From Ampullaceana balthica (taxonomy: Eukaryota; Mollusca; Gastropoda; Lymnaeidae), in assembly GCA_944989445.1 (NCBI GenBank), contig CALYLW010000121.1, positions 694,229-758,228 of the forward strand: a DNA stretch of 64,000 nt, given 5' to 3'. Numbering within the stretch: position 1 is the first letter of the stretch; each line of letters starts with the position of its first letter. Positions 35,790-46,706 of this stretch are shown here, in pieces. Both the position numbers and the translations under genes were made by a program. The notes beneath the pieces were generated by a model that saw nothing but the letters and a program-made list of their open reading frames with translations, was not told where the DNA came from and did no database searches.

Positions 35790-36800
35790 CTGTCAACAAT
35801 GGGGATCTTCGCTTCAAGAGACTGATACTGATACCAATTATATTATCTCCCATGATTAGATAGATACACGTATGCAATAGGTTCGTCAATTGGGGCCCCC
35901 AACTGTATTTATACCTCAGCTCCCAGTCGCCTCCCACCTCGCCCCGGATTTAACAGTGACGTCACTGATACTTGGACATATTTATTATGCCTTAAAATAA
36001 CTCCAACAAAGGATCTTTCATACTCGATGACGCAACATCCACCCACCATTTATTCCGCTTCCTGCTCTGTTAACGCCCCCCTTTGGTCCAGCTGTTTTGT
36101 CCGGTAATTTAGGAATAAAGCTGTTTGTTATTTAGGAATACTGTCTCTGGTCCGTTCAGGGGCGTCCTTCTCTCTCTCCTCGTACACAACATCACCTTTG
36201 ACTTGCGCCGGTTATTCCGGGCAGTTTTAAATAAAAAATTGAGTAAACATTTACAGCAGATGAAGTCATGTATAACAGTGCTGTAGATTGTTTGATGAAT
36301 GCTCTCTAAAAGCACTATACTTTGAACGTAGAACGAAGTTTAGGACACTTACTCTAAACCAAAATGGCAGCACTATGGCGCGGCATATTCAAAGATAAGT
36401 TGATGCAACAAATTAAAAGTTTAAACATAAATTTTACTTATATGCTTGATACGTACAATATATGGATAATAATTGAATAATACAGTATATGTGCAGTACA
36501 CAAAATTTATTCCTAATCAGCGCATCCACCCCGCCTACTTTCCTTACCCTCGACCCCGTGGGCAAGCAAACCTGGTGTTTAAAGTTTAAACACTAGACTT
36601 CTTAAATTGATGTTTTGATAATCGACGACCCCGCAATAGACCCGGAAATAAGTCATAGATCTACGATCTCCCGTACGATTACCCTTAGACAAGTACAACT
36701 CCGACTTGCCAACTCCATAGTTTTGTTGAAATTTATGAACTTTAATTTGTTAAATTGATCAGGAATGGAATTCAAAAAAAAATAATGTAATCCTTAAATG
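35790..36800. other. Non-coding, unassigned
   Basis: A GC-richer patch at 35890-36100 has no coding motif. Confidence 0.4.
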
Positions 36801-36806
36801 TGTATA

Positions 36807-37553
36807 GTGGTAACTCGAGTTACGAAATTAATCCGTTCCGAGGCGGCTTTCGTATCTTGGATTTTTCGAATCTCGAACTAAGTTTTACATGTAAAATACT
36901 TAATCCGTTCCAAGCCACACAGAAACACTAAAAAAATAAAAGTTAAAAAAAAAGATTTTTAAAAACCACGTTTTCAAAAGTGGACTAAAAAGAAGAATTT
37001 AAAACTTATAAGTTAAAGTACTTTGATTTAATATGACTAAAAACGTAGAGTCGGTGTTTGGTATAAAAGTTAAAGATGTATAATTTAGAAGGCAAAAGAT
37101 AGATCTATAAGTGAGAGAATGAGTGAACTGCATATGTAAAACCTCATAAGCAAAAAAATAATGAACACCCACTCTTTCACCCAAAGCAATTGGAAGCTCG
37201 TTGTATTTTCACCGTCAAATTACCGATTATCGTTTTGGCATATTTTTTTTCGGGAGTAATCGCCCATTTCGTTGTGTTGTTCTGTTAAAGTTATTGTTCT
37301 GTAAATCACTGCTATTATTTAAACGTCGGCTTCAAACTTGTTTACTTGAAACCCTGCTTAAACAGTACTTTAATGAAGTGAGCATTGTAAAGCTCCGCCC
37401 AACTTCTTACAACCGATATCTTTGATATTTTTATTTACTCAAAATGTTTGGGCCAGTTCCAACAATTTTTAAAAAAAATTACAATAAACGCATATACAAG
37501 CCACGTGTTACCGATATGAAATATCGGTACTTTCGTATCTCCTTTTGTTACTG
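36807..37553. mobile_element. Possible Tc1/mariner-type remnant
   Basis: The segment from GTGGTAACTCGAGTTACGAA with the repeated ATTAATCCGTTCCGAGG and TTAATCCGTTCCAAGCC is typical of Tc1/mariner MITE ends. A poor inverted counterpart (ACTTTCGTATCTCC...GTTAC) is near 37529-37552. No transposase remains. Confidence 0.35.
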
Positions 37554-37687
37554 ACGTGAATTACCTGTATTTACCTGCGTGAACTACCTGTATTACCCTT
37601 ACCAGAAGAAAGGCTGCGTGGTTTCCTCTGAGTGTTTACAACAAAAGTCAAAGGTTACGGATCTCGTCAAGTGGCTTTTCGCGTGTC

Positions 37688-37795
37688 TTCCCCCCCCCAC
37701 ACACACAATACCCCCCCCACACACACAATACCCCCCACACACACAATACCCCCCCACACACACAATACCCCCCCCCCACACACACACACATAATA
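37688..37795. repeat. C-run/(CA)n minisatellite, ~5 copies
   Basis: Repeats of ATACCCCCCCACACACACA with C5-C9 variation, ~16-20 bp per unit. The opposite strand has repeated G-runs, so G-quadruplex formation is plausible. Confidence 0.95.
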
Positions 37796-37799
37796 CCCT

Positions 37800-39010
37800 C
37801 AAGCCAACCTTTTATCTTGATTCCCTCCCCGTCCCACGAGTATTGATCCCGTCTCCGTTGTTTTGAACTTCCCCACGAGGAGGACGGCGATGAGGATTTG
37901 CTTATCGTCTGCCCCAGTGTTTCTCGACCCCAGCTGGGCGAACCAATATTTCATTTTCTGCCGGGCCCGGCCGGCGTCTGCCCAGGTGATGTAAAGTACA
38001 AATAGAGAATAATTCAATTTTTACATAGAAAACCAGCGAACTATTAACGGGATTCGTGAACAAGATGTGTAAAAAAAATTTTAAAATAAATTAAAAAAAT
38101 TATTTTAGGAATCAAAAACAATTCATTTCATTAGTCCAACGTTTTAAACCCGGATTGAGGAAAATACTTTATCGGCGCATTTAGGGCAGTGAGGATTTGG
38201 GATGTTTGGGTCCCGATGAGGACCTATTTGGATTTTCTATGTAACGTTATTTAAATTATACGTCTTTGAAGTGCGCACTTTTCGGGGCGGTATTCTGTCA
38301 ATGTTAAACCTAAAAAATAAAAAAAACTTGATATTTGTTTTGTAAAAGGTTAAGTTTCATTCTCTTCCTGCTTCCTGTTTAGAATTTAAAATCCTCTGAG
38401 ATATTTAACAGGTACCGTTAGTAGCAAATCAAAACAAGTCGGTAAAAATATTTGTAAGGCGAAACAGAAAATGTGGTAAAGTGCTTGGTGGGTGGGCCGA
38501 GAACTACGTAAATCTGTATTTAAAAGTTTGAAACCATCGTTAAAGTTTATACGCAGCGGCTGAACTAGGCGTTTAGTTAACCAGTATTGCTTGCTGGCGC
38601 TTCATTTTGAAAATTTGAGATATCTTGTTTGGCTCGCTGTAATTTAATACGATGTTAACAATATGGACCTATCATTTGCTGGTCGGCCGTCCAAGGCTGA
38701 TGGTTCTCAACGCCGTTAGACAAGTGCTCTGGTATTGAACGTTGGAAAAAAACGATAACGACACAGTGACCTTCCACAAGGACTTCTAAAATAATCGGAA
38801 TTTGAAGTCCATTTGTTTTGTTTTTAGCGCCCCTGATGATTTATGCAAGTTTAATTTTTTTTATGAAATGTTTTTCTTTATTTACTGATCACCCTTAGAT
38901 GAAAAAGTATGTCTAAGACAGAGGATTACAAAAATGATTCTAAAAATAAACCCATTTAGATACACGGAGAGAAAATCAGAGTTTGATAACTCAAATGAGA
39001 ACAAAGCAGT
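37800..39010. other. Non-coding, unassigned
   Basis: No gene or transposon terminus recognised. Confidence 0.4.
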
Positions 39011-39017
39011 GCCCCTC

Positions 39018-39250
39018 AAACAGGCCACACCAGAACAGGCGACACCAGTACAGGCCACTTCAGAACAGGCCTCACCAGAACGGGCCACACCAGAACAGGC
39101 CATACCAGAACAGGCCACACCTGTACAGGCCACACCAGAACAAGCCACACCAGAACAGGCCACACCAGAACAGGCCACACCAGAACAGGCCACACCAGAA
39201 CATGCCACACCAGAACAGGCCACATCAGAACAGGCCACATCAGAACAGGG
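39018..39250. repeat. 15-bp minisatellite, ~15 copies
   Basis: Unit CAGAACAGGCCACAC with variants. The plus frame reads TPEQA repeats with a short leader (39034 onward within a 119-codon frame), and the minus frame reads SGVAC repeats. The unit length explains both frames; I do not call a protein. Confidence 0.95.
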
Positions 39251-39252
39251 AG

Positions 39253-39432
39253 CAATGATCCCTCTAAGGATCGTTGGTTCGTGTGCAAAGTAAAAATCCT
39301 CGTGTGTAGAGTTGCACAGCATCCATTATTGTGTGCAATATTTTCAAACTTTGCAGTGCGGTAATTCTAAACTCCTGCGCGGCGACGGTCAGATATATGT
39401 GCGACCGCGCAGCTTAAAGTGCATGAACATTG
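39253..39432. mobile_element. hAT-type MITE, family A (copy 1)
   Basis: It starts CAATGATCCCTCTAAGGATC and ends GCGCAGCTTAAAG...GAACATTG. The flanks are ACAGGGAG (39245-39252) and ACAGGGAC (39433-39440), a 7/8 match for an 8-bp target duplication. The interior matches the copy at 57576-57761. Inserted exactly at the end of the 15-bp minisatellite. Confidence 0.85.
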
Positions 39433-39812
39433 ACAGGGACTCGAACTGCAGTCTAGCCTCCAAAACAGTAGTAGACTTGACTTCGTGCCACGTGCTGGAC
39501 ACACCCGGGTAGGCTTGGGCGGGGAGTGAGTACTACGCTTAGACAGTGTTGTATTGCCCTCCCCAGCAGATGGGGCAGGTTGCCCGGGTGTTGGCCAAAG
39601 ATTAAAGAGAGTTATCTGGGGCTTATAGAACAGGAGACTAGAAATGGGTAGAATTGATAGATACACGGAGGATAAAGCGCGACCAAAATTCACAAAAGTG
39701 GAGCCGCGGTCTGTGCGTTATCATCAGTCCGTCATAAAGATCCTTAAAAATAAAAATATGAAATTCCAATCTAGTGGCTGAAGTCCTTGAGTTTCATACA
39801 CTGTCATTTACA
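39433..39812. other. Unassigned spacer between two MITEs
   Basis: A 108-codon minus frame (39367-39693) has no motif and overlaps the MITE. Confidence 0.4.
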
Positions 39813-39813
39813 C

Positions 39814-40000
39814 CAGTGCTTCTCAAACTTTTTAGTATGGCGGACCGGCAGGAATTTTCTCCATTGCACCAGGGACCGGTGCACTATTTTCCCTGCACTG
39901 ACAATTTTTTCGGTCCTTTTTTTTGAGAACATCTGCGGACCGGTAGCGGATGGCCCACGGACCGGCACCGGTCCGCGGACCACCACTTTGAGAAGCACTG
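39814..40000. mobile_element. hAT-type MITE, family B (187 bp)
   Basis: The ends CAGTGCTTCTCAAAC and, inverted, CAGTGCTTCTCAAAG, with ACCGGCACCGGTCCGCGGAC inside. Flanks ATTTACAC (39806-39813) and ATTTATAC (40001-40008) form an 8-bp target duplication with one mismatch. No ORF. Same family as 41424-41727. Confidence 0.9.
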
Positions 40001-40004
40001 ATTT

Positions 40005-40620
40005 ATACAATATACAATAATACGGAATTCAAATCAAAGGTTACGCTTGGACTGGCAAGTTATAATCTTGAATCCTCTTTGATTGTATGAAAAGTAATTT
40101 TCTTCTGGTTTCAAAAGATAATTCACTAGCCTCTTCGGCCCCCCGCCTCCATAAAGTCCTTATATGTCCTCTAATTTTAAACAATCCGATTTTAATTGCT
40201 ACCTGGTAATAGGCGTCCCAACGGGTATTCGGGAACCCGGGTGCCCGTTGCCTAGCAATTACCCGGGTAGTGAAAATGTTACTGCAGTGTCTATACCAAC
40301 GGTGATCGAAATGCGGCTCTTCTGTGTTCACATTTCGACTCGCGAATAATTTATCAAATTACAACTTTTCGTTTGAAATATATACTGTGAAATAAGTTTA
40401 ACATGAAAACAATTTAAAAGAAATAACTGTCAAACGGAAATGAAAACACGGTCCCGACAAACTACAATATATTTTGATACACTTTTTTTTCTTGGAACAT
40501 AAAATGAAATCATTTAAAACAAAAAGTTTTTGGTTCTTTGAATTTGTTTCAAGTAAGAACACAAACTAGGAAGGGCAGGAAATGACAGAAATAACCTTGG
40601 CTTTGGGGCATTTCGAATGG
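40005..40620. other. Non-coding, unassigned
   Basis: A CCCGGGTGCCCG palindromic patch is near 40232-40270. No gene. Confidence 0.4.
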
Positions 40621-40623
40621 TTA

Positions 40624-41030
40624 ACCGACAAATGGGCCCCGATAAAATGGCCCCGGTCAAAATGGCCCCAGACAAATCGGCCCTGGACAAATAGATGTTA
40701 AAATGAACTTAAAAAATACACTCATATATTATATTAGTATTCTTACTCACGCACTTAGTTTAAGTTCATAGGAAACAATATTAATAACATCACAAGAAAC
40801 AATTATAATAACAGTTACTCTATAATTTTTATAGTACCTAGTCAACATTGTTAGTTGAGAAACAAATAATATAAAACATCACAATAAATAATTGTACAAT
40901 TTGACCACTTTCTTAAAAGGTGAAAAAAATGACAAAAGTTTAAAATGCAAAAAAAAATGTAATTAAAAAAAAATGTTAACAATTTGTCTGGGGTCATTTT
41001 GACAAGGGCCGAATCACTATGTTCTCAAAA
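40624..41030. mobile_element. MITE-like element with inverted ATGGCCCC ends
   Basis: The left side carries a run of AAATGGCCCC repeats, with GTCAAAATGGCCCCAGACAA near 40656-40676. The right side carries its inverse (TTGTCTGGGGTCATTTTGAC near 40984-41003) with one mismatch. AT-rich interior, no ORF. Exact ends and target duplication are unclear. Confidence 0.6.
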
Positions 41031-41422
41031 TTGTTGGCCTAGTAAAATTACGAAACTTTTTTTTCCTTTTTCAAGTCCGTTAAGCTGTCTTAAATTAACG
41101 AATAGTAACAAAAAGCCGATAAGATACATCCTTCTCAATATACCTACATTTACATATTGACATATTGATGTATTAAATTTTTATGAAAGTTTTCCTATTT
41201 ATTTAAATAAATAAATATATTTTAAATATAATTATATATAATTTTTATATTATAAATATATTATACAAATAAATTTCCGCCATATTATGACAAGGCCCAT
41301 CGAAGAGATACCCCAATTCTTGATCCATCACAGACTACACTAACCATATCAACGCCCCTGTCAGGAAAATAATGACCAGGTACTATTTTTTGCACGGGTG
41401 GAGACGCGAGTGGTCTGTTAGA
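41031..41422. other. AT-rich, no gene
   Basis: Includes a TTTAAATATAATTATATATA low-complexity zone near 41200-41275. Confidence 0.4.
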
Positions 41423-41423
41423 G

Positions 41424-41727
41424 CAGTGCTTCTCAAAGTGGTGATCCATGGACCGGTGCCGGTCCGTGGGTCATCCGCCGCCGGTCCGCAGAAGGTATCA
41501 AGAAAGGACCGAAAAATCTAATTTTAATCCTCCATTTTCAACCATTAATACTAACCATACAGAATGTCATTTTTTTTGGGGGGCAATACGCACATAGAAT
41601 GAAGCAAATAAAATCAAATAAAGTACATTTCGCTAACTACATCAGTGCAGGGAAATAGTTTACAGGTCCTGGTGCAATGTAAAAAATTCCTGCGGGTCCG
41701 CCAAACGAAAAAGTTTGAGACGCACTG
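41424..41727. mobile_element. hAT-type MITE, family B (304 bp), opposite orientation to 39814-40000
   Basis: Ends CAGTGCTTCTCAAAGTGGTG and, inverted, CAGTGCGTCTCAAAC. Flanks TGTTAGAG (41416-41423) and TGTTACAG (41728-41735), 7/8 identical. It contains GGACCGGTGCCGGTCCGTGG, the inverted form of the GC palindrome in the first copy. Confidence 0.9.
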
Positions 41728-41930
41728 TGTTACAGTACAGTATGACAGGCACGTGTAACAAGAGCGGTTGTATTCGATCATTTGTTCAGCAATTTTTTTT
41801 AAAAATTGGAACTTTGTTTGAAATGGTTATTTAGTTTAAATGAATATTATGTATTTATTTGCCCCTAAAATGTGTTATTGTTTTTAATGGAAGGCGCAAG
41901 TGATAAAATGGTATAATTTTCCCATTTTAA

Positions 41931-42253
41931 CTAGTGTATTACCCGTCAAAAATGACGGAAGTTTTCAAATTAAATACATTTCAGTTGAAATCTATTTATT
42001 TTGAAAAAATACACATCAGAAAAAAAGATAATGTAATAAGAAACGTTCATTTATTTTATTTATTTTTATTTTATTTATTTATTTTCGTATTAAATAATTT
42101 TATGTGGAACTTTCGAAAAGAGTTATTTTTGGTGCAGTAATTTGGTGCGCTGCTTTCTAAAATTAGTAGCGTCACGGACAGGACAGACGGGACGTGACAT
42201 ACATTGCAAATTATGTATGTTGATAATTATTTTATTTCATTTTTATTAAAGAG
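41931..42253 (-). mobile_element. Short non-autonomous Helitron (~323 bp)
   Basis: On the minus strand the 3' end is CCGTCA-TTTT-TGACGG hairpin, seven bases, CTAG, then flanking T (canonical). The 5' end is taken as TCTTTAATAAAAATG; the base before it is C rather than A, so that edge is less certain. It shares the body with 7775-8069. Confidence 0.72.
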
Positions 42254-42254
42254 G

Positions 42255-43035
42255 GTATTTTATGGGAGAAACGGATATAGCAGGCAGTAGGTAATGGGGA
42301 TTAATAAATTTGTTAAGTGTATGTTATGGTAAATGTTGGGTTCGTCTGGGGTTTGTTATGACAGGAGTGGGGTTGGGAAGGGGTTGCATGTGAAAAGTGG
42401 GTAGATAACTGGTGTAGGACGATTCTACGGATAAACCTCAACACGTCACACGATCGGACGCCAAAGTAATCAATACACATACAGCTGACAGGAAATACGA
42501 GCACTGACCGTCGCTTCCCATTAATATTCATGTGATTCGGTCTTATTCTACGGTCGTAGCCTTGGCAATAACGAGGTCATCCAATGACCTGATGTTGAAT
42601 TTAACTTTAAGGCAATGAGATCTGTTTTAATTCCGTATCCGGAGATTAGGAACAAAACCGTTATTTTTTAATCTATGGAGGAGTATTGTATTGGAAGCAC
42701 ATATGTTTCTACACACACAAAAAGTTGATTTTAAAAAATGATTCTAATTTACCCAATTTTATAATTATTTTCGCATTCCTATTTTTCTTTTAACTTCTCT
42801 ATTAAAAGAAATCAGTTTAATTAAATTTCAGTTCCTCTAAAACGGTTCTATACTGTAATAGTACATATGTGAATAAACACTGAAAATCATTACACCAATT
42901 ATTGATCTTTGTAACAACTGACTTGAATTGCATTTGCTTTACACTTATAGCCACTCCGAGTTCACCTCACTAGACAAGCATGCAGTCTCAAAACTCAGTC
43001 ACTCAACTCGCATGCTCAAACAAAGTATTCGCGAC
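42255..43035. other. Non-coding, unassigned
   Basis: No gene or element end recognised. Confidence 0.4.
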
Positions 43036-43037
43036 AT

Positions 43038-43955
43038 GAAGTTAATATAAGGGATTTAATTAAGCAACCTGTAAAAACAAAGTTTTTGACTATAAATCCC
43101 TTACATGTGTATAACATTACTCGTGAATGTTCATTCTCTTTTGGGTCGAGCCGTTAGGCTCTTAAGACCCGGTTCATTTTATCGCATGCGAGCCTCATCA
43201 AGCGGGCGTCGCCATAGAGGTACTCCTCTGCAGGTACCGTGACTTCTGCTTCCAAATCCCCGCACAGCCCGGGGCACTCTTCGAGTACATGGGCCACCGT
43301 CTCCTCCGGGTGGCCACACAGCCGACAGGCGAGTTCCCTTCTAGTGTTGAACTTGTACAAGTAGCTTCGTATGGGACAATGTTCAGTTCTCATTCTAGTT
43401 ATGAGCGTCTGATTGCTACGTCCAATTTTCCACCAGGAGTCGCTTTTGCTCGGTCGCGGCATGTACTGGAATACTTTTCTGGCCGTGCTTCCAGAGGCCC
43501 AGCCCTGAAGCCATTTCTCTCGGAAATGGTCCTTAAGCCACGATCTGACCCCCAGCTGGGGACATTATTAAAAGTATTGATTATGTTCAATATAATAGGC
43601 AGCGCGGCAACATTTACAGACTGAAACTGACTGACCTCTCCTTGCTGTAAAACCCGGGGGGGGGGTGGTCACGGATGACTGGACTGAACTCCAGCGACAC
43701 GTGGAGGTGAACAATAGCAGACGGCGACATAGGGTTACATAGAGATAAACTAAAAGTGCATTTATTTAATTACGGTACATTCGATCGATCTGAAATTTTG
43801 ATACAATGCATTGTTAGGTGACACGAGTCTATGTGCAAAATATGAGCTCGATAGGATCACGGAAAGTGTGTCATTTTTTACTTTTGTCGACCGCTAAACC
43901 ATGACAGCAGAGAGAGAGAGACAGAGAGACAAGACGGTGACGCTAATATAAGGGA
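43038..43955. mobile_element. Single unit of the 57-61 kb array family, split by a LINE
   Basis: It begins with the tail and spacer of a preceding unit (TTAATATAAGGGATTTAATT at about 43038 and AAAAACAAAGTTTTTGACTA). TCCCTTACATG starts at 43096, and the unit ends in ATATAAGGGA at 43946-43955. The body matches the array in order: AAAGTATTGATTATG, ACATTTACAGACTG, a G-run, GATCTGAAATTTTGATACAA, and the GACAGAGAGAC tract. A LINE fragment (43120-43561) interrupts it. Confidence 0.8.
43120..43561 (-). pseudogene. 5'-truncated LINE: C-terminal part of the reverse transcriptase polyprotein
   Basis: A minus frame open from about 43560 to 43154 reads VRSWLKDHFREKWLQGW, ARKVFQYMPRPSKSDSWWK, LITRMRTEHCPIRSYLYKF, then C-R-L-C-G-H-P-E-E-T-V-A-H-V-L-E-E-C. 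That CxxC...H...C module is the zinc-knuckle-like end typical of Jockey, CR1 and I type LINEs. It differs from the RTE-like elements elsewhere in this window. ACATTA occurs on both sides (43114-43119 and 43562-43567) as a likely target duplication. The frame is intact over ~135 codons, so the insertion is fairly young. Confidence 0.85.
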
Positions 43956-44493
43956 TTTTAAAAGGGCGGGTAAGGGTATAAGGTTTACCCGCTAAGGGTA
44001 GCATTATTACTAGCCATACCCCTACCTCCATTGGATAAGGGCAATGTCTGCCTAAGAGAACATAATGTACGTATAAAAGATGAGTTGTTTTTTTTACTCC
44101 ACTCAGTCTGTGATGGGATAATATAAAAATTATTTAAAGTTAAAGGCTTCTTAATACTGGTTGAGTCTAACGATTGCCTTCGTTCCTTAACTAAATAAAT
44201 GTGCACTTGTCGAGATAGACTCGAGGGCTTGCCATTTCTTATCCAGATATTGTATTATTACTTTATATCCAACTATTTGAAGGGGGAAAAAAGATTTCGT
44301 TCCCTTTCCGTGTCCTCTAGTTCGGAAATTCTTGCAGCGGTCATAATTCCTCACTCTCAACACTAGAGCCTTTCTTCACTCTAGGGCTAAGTTGATCCCC
44401 CACCCACGCGTGGTGCAACGTGCGCATTCTACCCACGCCCAAAGCTCCAAACGCATTTCTACCTCATCTTTTATCACACACACGCCCTAAAAA
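43956..44493. other. Non-coding, unassigned
   Basis: No gene or element end recognised. Confidence 0.4.
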
Positions 44494-44622
44494 TCAAACC
44501 ATCCAATCATGTTGCAATAGCTGATCTTCAAAACGTCTCGTCCCATTCACTCGACTCAGACCTCGTCGTGGCTGTAAAGACATCATTCCCATTAATGTAT
44601 CTCCATCATTAGAGAACATTTC
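44494..44622 (-). CDS. Possible terminal coding exon, unknown protein
   Basis: A strong polypyrimidine tract (TTTTTTTCTTTTTTTCTG on the minus strand) leads to GATCAG, then a 42-codon frame starting EMFSNDGDTLMGMMSLQPRR and ending QLLQHDWMV-stop. Composition is ordinary and not repeat-like. The frame is also open upstream for about 48 codons, so the splice site is not needed to explain it. No family is recognised. Confidence 0.22.
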   Translation of the reverse strand, partial: EMFSNDGDTLMGMMSLQPRRGLSRVNGTRRFEDQLLQHDWMV

Positions 44623-44769
44623 CTGATCCCGTCGCAACCGGGCAGAAAAAAAGAAAAAAATAAAAAACAAGTTTGAAAATACCCAAAGGTCGTAATCGCA
44701 TTGAAACAAATTCTTAGCTACTTGAAGGCTTACGATTTTCGTGAGCTCCTCTTTGATTGCGAACATCTC

Positions 44770-45320
44770 TTTACAAATTTTGTTTTAAATTGGCTTCAAG
44801 CAACAACAAAAAAAAAGAAAAGAAAGCCGTGTCTGAAGTCTAAATAACTTCCATATTATTCGGGGGCCTGAGCAAACTCTCTCTAAATGGACCCGTCTGC
44901 TAAGTGGTGCCGTGTGGCACTCTATTAATGTAGGACGTTCTTACGCCAGGGCTAATATCTAGACGAGGGGACATTTTTTCTGGGGCAGTGCCAAGCAGCA
45001 TTGTTTTATGACTTTTCGGGCCTACTCTCCCCATCCCCGCAATGCCCGGCAAGGGGCCTGAAGGCAACAGATCTGACTGTTTCTGAGGCCAGGCTGCAAC
45101 GTCGTCAGGTCGGGCCCTATGTTGGTCTAGTTGAAGTAGCGATGAGTAGCAAAGTTTTCTGTTTATATTATTGGGTCAATTTCGACCACTGGTGACTGTC
45201 GTGACCCCACTTTGAAGTTAAGCTCATCACTTGACATCGGAACACCTGACATATCAGTCTCTTACTCTTGAAAGAATGATGACGCACAATTTCGACATTT
45301 TCCCTGCGTCCAGGCTCTTT
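44770..45320. other. Unassigned, one GC-richer patch
   Basis: 44990-45130 is GC-richer with no motif. Confidence 0.4.
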
Positions 45321-45803
45321 ATCAAAAAAGATTTCCAAAAATTAATAAACAATATAATTTGCAATTGTCACGCAAGTAGTGTCTGTCAGTCAGTCCTGAC
45401 GCTACTAATTTTAGAAAGCAGGGAAAACCAATTTACTGCACCAATGCATCAAAAGGTGTGCAAATTAAATATGCGCTGTAAAAAAATTTTTTATATGACG
45501 TCACTGTTTTCGCTCATATTTTAATTTTGGAAAAGGGATCAATGTAAAAAGAGGATTTGATGATGGTTAATTATAAAATGAAAAAATAAAGGGGCGCCGT
45601 AGGCGCCCTGCAACCTCTATTATAAAATACTTTGTGTACATTTCAGAAAGTTTAATATTTACGTATTTATCAAACAAGGACAAGTTAATTGGGCTTTTGA
45701 AAAAGGTCGGCGCCGTAGGCGCCCTCAAACAAGTGCATTTTTTAAAATAAAATAAATAGATTTCAGCTGAAAACTTCCGTCATTTTTGACGGGTGTACGC
45801 TAG
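45321..45803 (+). mobile_element. Non-autonomous Helitron with GGCGCC modules; left end uncertain
   Basis: The 3' end is CCGTCA-TTTT-TGACGG hairpin, seven bases, CTAG (45800-45803), then T. 45400-45450 matches the CTACTAATTTTAGAAAGCAG and TTACTGCACCA modules of the short Helitrons. Two copies of the GGCGCCGTAGGCGCCCT palindrome flank a CTTTGTGTACATTTCAG module shared with 33427-33705. The 5' TC is only guessed (TCTTTATC at about 45320). Confidence 0.65.
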
Positions 45804-46374
45804 TTTATATATTTTTTTTTAAAAGAGGTAAAATTTAAAACACCTTCTATTGAAAAATTCATGGATTCGCGCCACCCTTCCCTTCACACATTTCCACTAA
45901 ACAAGCGCCGTGGCTTGTAATGACTTCAAAAAAGATTTACAAGCTTAACAGTACTTTGAGTTTTTAGCGCGTTCACTAGTTACAACACAAAGCAACGTCA
46001 CCAAAACAATAACAAAATGTTGGGTGTTATTTTCACGGCACTGGATGTTTCAAAACGTTTGAATAGACTCTCAGAAATAGACGCAGAGATTCAGGCTCAA
46101 TACTCAATACATAGTTTTATTCTGTTTTTGAGGGTTAATAAAATTAAGACACCCCCACCCCCAGAAAAACAACATCAACGTTATTTCAAAAATTTCCAAA
46201 ATTGACCCCACCCTTTCAGTGCGTACATATAGTGTATGTGGCTTCTTAAATTATCGATTAACTCAACTCCCAAGCTCACCTTGCGTGTATATTTGAGCGG
46301 CTAGGGGGAGGGGAGGAGGGGTTAACCGCATCCGAACAACGTTCCTATTGTACACATAAATTAAAATGTTTAAA
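45804..46374. other. AT-rich, no gene
   Basis: No features recognised. Confidence 0.4.
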
Positions 46375-46375
46375 C

Positions 46376-46706
46376 TCTTACAATTATTTTACTATGTACA
46401 CAATATTACAATTAGTATGTACACAATATTACAATTAGTATGTACACAATCTTTACAATTACTATGTACACAATCTTACAATTACTAGGTACACAATCTT
46501 ACAATTACTAGGTACACAATCTTACAATTACTAGGTACACAATCTTACAATTACTAGGTACACAATCTTACAATTACTAGGTACACAAGCTTACAATTAC
46601 TAGGTACACAATCTTACAATTACTAGGTACACAATCTTACAATTACTAGGTACACAATCTTACATTTACTAGGTACACAATCTTACAATTACTAGGTACA
46701 CAATCA
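46376..46706. repeat. 23-bp minisatellite, ~14 copies
   Basis: Unit CAATTACTAGGTACACAATC plus TTA. The first three or four units lack part of the unit and read GTATGTACACAATATTA. Confidence 0.95.

Noticed and set aside
38934..39322. TPEQA-repeat protein resembling a mucin or linker
   Set aside because: 15-bp satellite, no signal peptide, antisense frame equally open.
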